A stretch of 48,491 bases of DNA from Hyphomicrobiales bacterium (GTDB lineage: Bacteria > Pseudomonadota > Alphaproteobacteria > Rhizobiales > Xanthobacteraceae), in assembly GCA_003135415.1 (NCBI GenBank), contig PLBP01000007.1, positions 1-48,491 on the forward strand. The letters run 5' to 3'. A model generated the notes under the pieces. The model saw only the letters and a list, made by a program, of their open reading frames with translations. It had not been told where the DNA came from and ran no database searches. How positions within the stretch are numbered: the first letter of the stretch is position 1; each line of letters opens with the position of its first letter. Both the position numbers and the translations under genes were made by a program. This document shows positions 43,760 to 48,491 of this stretch, piece after piece.

Positions 43760-45847
43760 TCATCCCGCCTCGATCAGCCGCACCGCTTCTTCACGCTCGA
43801 ACAAATGCAAGAGCAGGCGCAGTGCCTTGCCGCGCTCCGATGAAAGCGAAGCATCGCGGGTGATGATCAGCGCCGCGTCCTTGCGCGCGGCCTCGAGCAA
43901 ATCGCGATGCAATTCGGGCCGCGCGATCTTGAAGCCAGGAAGCCCGCTCTGTCGCGTGCCGAGCACCTCGCCTTCACCGCGTAGCGCCAAGTCCTCCTCG
44001 GCGATGCGAAAGCCGTCTTCGGTCTCGCGCAAGGTGGAAAGCCTTCGCTTGGCGGCGTCTCCGAGCGGGCCTTTGTAGAGGAGCAAGCAAGTGGATTGTC
44101 CGGCGCCGCGCCCGACGCGACCGCGTAGTTGATGCAACTGCGCGAGCCCAAAACGCTCGGCTTGCTCGATCACCATGATGGTCGCTTCCGGCACGTCGAC
44201 GCCGACCTCGATCACGGTGGTGGCGACAAGGATTTGCGTCTCGCCAGCTGCGAAGCGCTCCATCGCCTCGTCGCGGTCGCGGCCTTTCATGCGTCCATGC
44301 ACGAGCCCGACGCGCTTGCCGAAGCGCTTGCGGAGGAACTCATAGCGCTCCTCGGCGGCGGCGAGGTCGACAATCTCGGATTCCTCGATCAAGGGGCAGA
44401 TCCAATAGGCGCGCGCGCCGCTTTCAACCGCGCGTCCCACCGCCTCCACCACTTCCTCGATGCGGCCGAGCGAAATGGTGCGCGTATCGATCGGCTGGCG
44501 GCCGGCGGGCTTAGAGCGCAGCTCCGACACTTCCATGTCGCCGAAATAAGTGAGCACGAGCGTGCGCGGAATCGGCGTCGCGGTCATCACCAGAAGATCG
44601 GCGGCTTCGCCTTTTTCGGCGAGCGCAAGGCGCTGATGCACGCCGAAGCGATGCTGTTCATCGACGATTGCGAGCGCGAGGTCGTGAAACTCGACATCCT
44701 CCTGAAACAGCGCGTGGGTGCCGACGAGAAGGTCGATCTTTCCGTCTTGCAATTCCTCGAGCAGCCGCTCGCGCTCACGGCCTTTGTCGCGGCCGGTCAA
44801 CAGCGCCAGGCGAATACCCGCCGCCACGGCAAGCGGACTCAAGCGTTCAAAATGCTGGCGCGCGAGGATTTCGGTCGGCGCCATCAATGCGGCTTGCCGG
44901 CCCGCTTCGATCACATGGGCCGCCGCCATCAGCGCCACCAGTGTCTTGCCCGCACCGACGTCGCCTTGTAGGAGCCGCAGCATGCGCTGCTCCGAGGAAA
45001 GATCGCGGACGATTTCTTCGATCGCGCCGCGCTGCGCGCCGGTGAGCGAGAAGGGAAGGGCCGCCTCGATCTTCTTGCGCAATTCGCCGGTGCCGATGTT
45101 GGCGCGGCCCGCCTCGCGGCGAATACGGCCGCGCACGAGCGCCAATGCAAGCTGGTGCGATAGTAATTCATCATAGGCGAGTCGCCCGCGCAGCGGCGAC
45201 TCGGGCAGAACGTCGCCGGGGTTTTCCGGGGCGTGTATGCGGCGAAGCGCCGTCGAAAAGGACAGGAACTGCCGCTGCGAGAGAAATGCCGCGTCGAGCC
45301 ATTCGGGGAGCTCCGGCAATTTCGCGAGCGCGCCCGTCACCGCGCGCCGCACGATGCCGGAGGAAATACCTTCGGTGAGCGAATAGACCGGCTCGACCAA
45401 CGGCAGTTGCGCGAGGCCCCGCTCATCAACCACGCGGTCGGGATGCACCATCTGCAATCGGCCGTCATAGAGATCGACGCGGCCCGAGACATAGCGTGTC
45501 TCGTTAAGCGGCAGCATTTTCTCCACCCGCTCACGCGGCAGGTGGAAATAGACGATTTCCAGCGTGCCGGTATCGTCGCTCGCGACGATCTTGTGCGGCG
45601 CGCGTCCGCGCCCCGGCTGATGCCGCTCGACTGTGACCTGCACGGTCGCGATTCCGCCGGGGACCACGTCCTTCAGCTTCGGCCGCGCACGGCGGTCGAG
45701 CGCCGAGTAGGGCAGGTGGAACAGAAGATCGATCACGCGCGGCGGCGCGTGCTCCAACAGCTGTCCGAACGGCGCCATGAGCTTCGGACCGATGCCGGAA
45801 AGCGTATTGAGCGCCGCGAATAGCGGATTGAGAACGATGGGGCGCAT
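43760..45847 (-). CDS. recG: ATP-dependent DNA helicase RecG
   Basis: From ATG 45847 the 695-residue product is full-length RecG. The N-terminal wedge domain begins LNTLSGIGPKLMAPFG, with the OB-fold around residues 60-150. The helicase motifs are GDVGAGKTLVAL (Walker A), DEQHRFGVHQR (box II), TATPIPRTL and QLRGRVGRG. RecG remodels stalled forks and branched DNA. An in-frame extension to 46231 covers the divergent sdhE gene and is not believed. Divergent from sdhE with a 117-base shared promoter space. Confidence 0.96.
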   Translation of the reverse strand: MRPIVLNPLFAALNTLSGIGPKLMAPFGQLLEHAPPRVIDLLFHLPYSALDRRARPKLKDVVPGGIATVQVTVERHQPGRGRAPHKIVASDDTGTLEIVYFHLPRERVEKMLPLNETRYVSGRVDLYDGRLQMVHPDRVVDERGLAQLPLVEPVYSLTEGISSGIVRRAVTGALAKLPELPEWLDAAFLSQRQFLSFSTALRRIHAPENPGDVLPESPLRGRLAYDELLSHQLALALVRGRIRREAGRANIGTGELRKKIEAALPFSLTGAQRGAIEEIVRDLSSEQRMLRLLQGDVGAGKTLVALMAAAHVIEAGRQAALMAPTEILARQHFERLSPLAVAAGIRLALLTGRDKGRERERLLEELQDGKIDLLVGTHALFQEDVEFHDLALAIVDEQHRFGVHQRLALAEKGEAADLLVMTATPIPRTLVLTYFGDMEVSELRSKPAGRQPIDTRTISLGRIEEVVEAVGRAVESGARAYWICPLIEESEIVDLAAAEERYEFLRKRFGKRVGLVHGRMKGRDRDEAMERFAAGETQILVATTVIEVGVDVPEATIMVIEQAERFGLAQLHQLRGRVGRGAGQSTCLLLYKGPLGDAAKRRLSTLRETEDGFRIAEEDLALRGEGEVLGTRQSGLPGFKIARPELHRDLLEAARKDAALIITRDASLSSERGKALRLLLHLFEREEAVRLIEAG

Positions 45848-45964
45848 GGTTTCGCGAAGGTGGCTGAAGCGTGGATTTCGGGCAAGCGCGCCCCTGACAA
45901 AAGCGTTCTCCAACGCTATATCAAGCGCGCCCGGCGCGTCCGGGCTTTTGGCGTTGATCCGACG

Positions 45965-46249
45965 ATGACCGAATCGCGTTCGAACCAAGATCTCGACGTC
46001 CGCAGGCGGCGGTTGCGCTTCCGCGCCTGGCATCGCGGTACGCGCGAAATGGATCTGCTCTTGGGCCGCTTCGCCGACGCTGAAGCCGCGAAGTTCGACG
46101 AGCAAAGCATGGCCTCGTTCGAGGCCCTGCTCGAAGTTCCAGATCCCGATCTCTACAACTGGATTACCGGCACCGAAGAGACCCCCGCGCTTTACGATAC
46201 GGCGCTCCTGCGGCGGCTCCGCGACTTCCATCTCGGGAGCGCGCGATGA
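45965..46249 (+). CDS. sdhE: FAD assembly factor SdhE
   Basis: The 94-residue product is of SdhE/YgfY type: RRRRLRFRAWHRGTREMDLLLGRF carries the RGxxE flavinylation motif, followed by FEALLEVPDPDLYNWITG. SdhE helps attach FAD covalently to succinate dehydrogenase. The stop overlaps the mfd start (ATGA at 46246). The pairing recG / sdhE-mfd is standard in Hyphomicrobiales. Confidence 0.94.
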   Translation: MTESRSNQDLDVRRRRLRFRAWHRGTREMDLLLGRFADAEAAKFDEQSMASFEALLEVPDPDLYNWITGTEETPALYDTALLRRLRDFHLGSAR

Positions 46250-48491
46250 ATAAGCCCTTTGCTCCCGCCGATCGTCTTGTCCCCGGCAAAGCGCTCACCA
46301 TCGCGAGCGTCCCCGACGGATTTTCAGGGCTCGTTGCCGCCGATCTCACGCGGAGCATCGCCGCGCGCGCAAAGACGGAAACAGAACGCTTGCTCGTCGT
46401 CTGCCGCGATGCCGAGCGCATGGCGGCGTTCGAGCGGGCACTTTCCTTCTTCGCCCCCGATCTATCGGTGCTGACGTTCCCGGCCTGGGATTGCTTGCCC
46501 TATGATCGGGTATCGCCGAACTCCGCGGTTGCGGCCCGCCGCATGGCGACGCTGACAAAACTTGTTCATGCGAACCAAGATTCCGGCATCGTACTCACCA
46601 CCATCAACGCGCTTCTGCAGCGCGTGACGCCGCGGGAAGCAGTCGCCGCCCAGTCGCTCGCGATTGCCCCGGGTAACGCGCGGCCAATGAACGAAATCGC
46701 GCGCTGGCTGGAGACCAACGGATTTATTCGCGCTTCCACCGTCCGCGACATCGGCGAATATGCCGTGCGCGGCGGCATTCTCGATCTCTACGCGCCGGGG
46801 ACAAGCGCTCCCGTGCGGCTCGATTTCTTCGGCGACTCGGTGGAATCGATCCGCGCCTTCGATCCCGAGACGCAGCGCACCGCGAGCCGCGTCGAAAAAC
46901 TGGAGCTCGTCCCCACCAGCGAAGTGCAGCTGAGCGGGGAAACGATCAAGCGCTTTCGCATGGGCTATGTCGCCGAGTTCGGTGGACAAACCAAGGGCGA
47001 CGCGTTTTTCGAGGCCGTGAGCCAAGGCCGGCGCAATCCGGGCCTCGAACACTGGCTGCCGCTCTTCTTGGAGCGGCTCGAAACCCTGTTCGATTATCTG
47101 CCGGGTGCGCCGGTCGTACTGGAGACGCTGATCGAAGAGGCCGCTGGCGAGCGGCTCGAGCAAATCGCCGATTATTACGCCGCGCGGCACGAGGCGATGG
47201 AGGCGGGGCAAAGCCCGCTCTACAAGCCGCTGCCGCCGGAGCGGCTTTACCTCACGGTGAAAGAATGGAAAGCGCGGCTTGCAGATTCCGCGCTCGTTCG
47301 CCTCACGCCCTTCGCGATGCCCGAGACGCGCGACGTGATCGACGCCGGCGGCAAAGCTGGGCGCACCTTCGCCACCGAGCGCGCCGACGAAAACCGCAAT
47401 CTCTTCGACGCGGTCGTGGCCCACACGCGCGCGCTGGAAGCCGCGAACAAACGCGTGGTTTTCGCCTTCTGGAGCGAGGGCTCGCGCGAGCGCATGCAGC
47501 ACGTGCTGTTCGACCACGGGCTTGCCGATCTGCGTCCCGTCGCGAGTTTTCACGAGATGCGGGCGCTGACCAAGGGCGCCTTCGGCCTCGCGGTTCTTGG
47601 CCTTGAGACCGGCTTTGAGAGCGCCGACGCCGCGATCATTTCCGAACAAGACATTCTCGGCGATCGGCTTGCGCGCCCGCGCCGCCGCCCGCGCCGCGCC
47701 GACGACTTCATTACGGAGCTCACGAGCCTCTCCGCCGGCGATCTCGTCGTCCATATCGACCACGGCATCGGCCGCTTCGCCGGGCTGAAGACGATCGAGG
47801 CGCTCGGCGCGCCGCACGATTGCCTGGAGATCCACTATCAAGGCGGCGACCGTCTGTTCCTCCCGGTCGAAAATCTCGAATTGCTCACGCGTTACGGCAA
47901 CGAGGAAGCAACGGCCGAACTCGACCGCCTCGGCGGCCTCGGCTGGCAATCGCGCAAGGCACGCCTCAAGACCCGCATCCACGAGATGGCGGCGGAGCTT
48001 GTGCGCGTTGCCGCCGCGCGGAAACTCCGCGAAGCGCCGAAACTTACCGTCCCCGAGGGCCTCTACGACGAGTTCTGCGCGCGCTTCCCCTACGAGGAAA
48101 CCGACGATCAGGACACCGCGATCGAGGCGGTGGCCGCTGACCTCGCCGCCGGGCGGCCGATGGATCGGCTGGTCTGCGGCGATGTCGGCTTCGGCAAGAC
48201 CGAGGTCGCGCTCCGCGCGGCCTTCATTACCGCGCTCTCCGGCAAACAGGTCGCGGTGGTGGTGCCGACGACGCTTTTGGCGCGCCAGCATTTTCTCACC
48301 TTCAGCGAGCGCTTTCGCGGCTTTCCGGTGCGCGTCGCGCAAGCGTCACGTCTCGTGACTGCGAGCGAGATGGCGAAAATGCGGGATGGGCTCGCCGAGG
48401 GCACAGTCGACATCGTGATCGGCACCCACGCCTTGCTCGCAAAATCCATAAAATTCAAGGATCTCGGTCTCGTCGTCGTCGACGAGGAGCA
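46246..48491 (+). CDS. mfd: Transcription-repair coupling factor Mfd (3' end outside window)
   Basis: The frame is open from ATG 46246 to the window end (748 codons). The order is the UvrB-like domains D1a-D2-D1b (FPAWDCLPYDRVSPN, GEYAVRGGILDLYAPG), a linker domain, the RNA polymerase-interacting domain (GDLVVHIDHGIGRFAGL, FLPVENLELLTRYG) and the first translocase motifs (Walker A in CGDVGFGKTEVALRAAF, the GTHALL motif and the start of the DEEQ box at the very end). Mfd displaces stalled RNA polymerase and recruits UvrA. A long antisense open frame over the same bases is a composition effect. Confidence 0.97.
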   Translation, partial: MNKPFAPADRLVPGKALTIASVPDGFSGLVAADLTRSIAARAKTETERLLVVCRDAERMAAFERALSFFAPDLSVLTFPAWDCLPYDRVSPNSAVAARRMATLTKLVHANQDSGIVLTTINALLQRVTPREAVAAQSLAIAPGNARPMNEIARWLETNGFIRASTVRDIGEYAVRGGILDLYAPGTSAPVRLDFFGDSVESIRAFDPETQRTASRVEKLELVPTSEVQLSGETIKRFRMGYVAEFGGQTKGDAFFEAVSQGRRNPGLEHWLPLFLERLETLFDYLPGAPVVLETLIEEAAGERLEQIADYYAARHEAMEAGQSPLYKPLPPERLYLTVKEWKARLADSALVRLTPFAMPETRDVIDAGGKAGRTFATERADENRNLFDAVVAHTRALEAANKRVVFAFWSEGSRERMQHVLFDHGLADLRPVASFHEMRALTKGAFGLAVLGLETGFESADAAIISEQDILGDRLARPRRRPRRADDFITELTSLSAGDLVVHIDHGIGRFAGLKTIEALGAPHDCLEIHYQGGDRLFLPVENLELLTRYGNEEATAELDRLGGLGWQSRKARLKTRIHEMAAELVRVAAARKLREAPKLTVPEGLYDEFCARFPYEETDDQDTAIEAVAADLAAGRPMDRLVCGDVGFGKTEVALRAAFITALSGKQVAVVVPTTLLARQHFLTFSERFRGFPVRVAQASRLVTASEMAKMRDGLAEGTVDIVIGTHALLAKSIKFKDLGLVVVDEE

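Noticed and set aside
43669-43863. A 64-codon frame between glmS and recG
   Set aside because: It consists mostly of the palindromic repeat and then antisense recG sequence.
45848-46231. An N-terminal extension of RecG by about 128 residues
   Set aside because: The extension is antisense to sdhE, and RecG has its normal N-terminus from ATG 45847.
46462-48342. A 626-codon open frame on the minus strand
   Set aside because: It lies antisense to mfd, whose motifs are continuous and unmistakable. The antisense product has no family features and results from high GC content at third positions.

Overview
The window is about 48.5 kb of GC-rich chromosomal DNA from an alphaproteobacterium, most likely a Hyphomicrobiales/Rhizobiales member related to Bradyrhizobiaceae or Xanthobacteraceae. 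This rests on gene order and family resemblance: uvrA/ssb, then gyrA-coaD-ppi-ppi-queA-tgt, then glmU-glmS, recG and sdhE-mfd. Other pointers are LexA boxes of the alphaproteobacterial type (GAAC-N7-GAAC), a Ku/LigD end-joining pair, and a GH17/GT2 locus resembling the Bradyrhizobium ndvB/ndvC cyclic beta-glucan genes. No insertion sequence, CRISPR array, phage or rRNA gene was seen. One tRNA (Lys, TTT) is present.

Layout. 1-8.6 kb is a DNA-repair block. The 5' end of uvrA and the gene ssb, both next to LexA boxes, are separated by two paralogous TPR-methyltransferase genes that flank ku-ligD. LigD is interrupted by a frameshift in an A9 run. 8.6-13 kb holds a small secreted protein, an SDR/membrane fusion, a DUF2269-like membrane protein, a 55-aa membrane protein, an exported MetX-like hydrolase and a DUF2306-like gene with two in-frame TGA codons. 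13-23 kb is a housekeeping run: gyrA, a LysE-type exporter, a BKACE enzyme, coaD, two cyclophilins and the tightly coupled genes queA-tgt-OYE-SH3. 23-26.3 kb is a decaying accessory patch next to tRNA-Lys: cysC without its P-loop, a frameshifted sulfotransferase, an intact tartrate-dehydrogenase-like gene and a TylF-like methyltransferase with an internal deletion.

26.4-31 kb carries an M20 amidohydrolase and a marR-emrA-emrB efflux operon with a candidate operator. 31-38.3 kb holds a Tat-exported Fe/Mn superoxide dismutase, a GH17-GT2 membrane glucan synthase, a separate membrane GH17 protein, small envelope proteins and a SPOR-like protein. 38.3-48.5 kb carries glmU, a cytoplasmic HtrA-like protease, a GST, glmS, recG, sdhE and the first three quarters of mfd.

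Two cross-cutting signals stand out. First, five frame breaks (ligD, lysE-like, sulfotransferase twice, SPOR-like) are each repaired by adding one base to a homopolymer. That fits uncorrected long-read sequence, although ligD could be a genuine slippage site. Second, the intergenic spaces carry long palindromes. Two inverted copies after glmU differ in sequence yet keep pairing through compensatory changes. The most system-like observation is the pair of TPR-methyltransferases around the end-joining genes inside a LexA-bounded segment.
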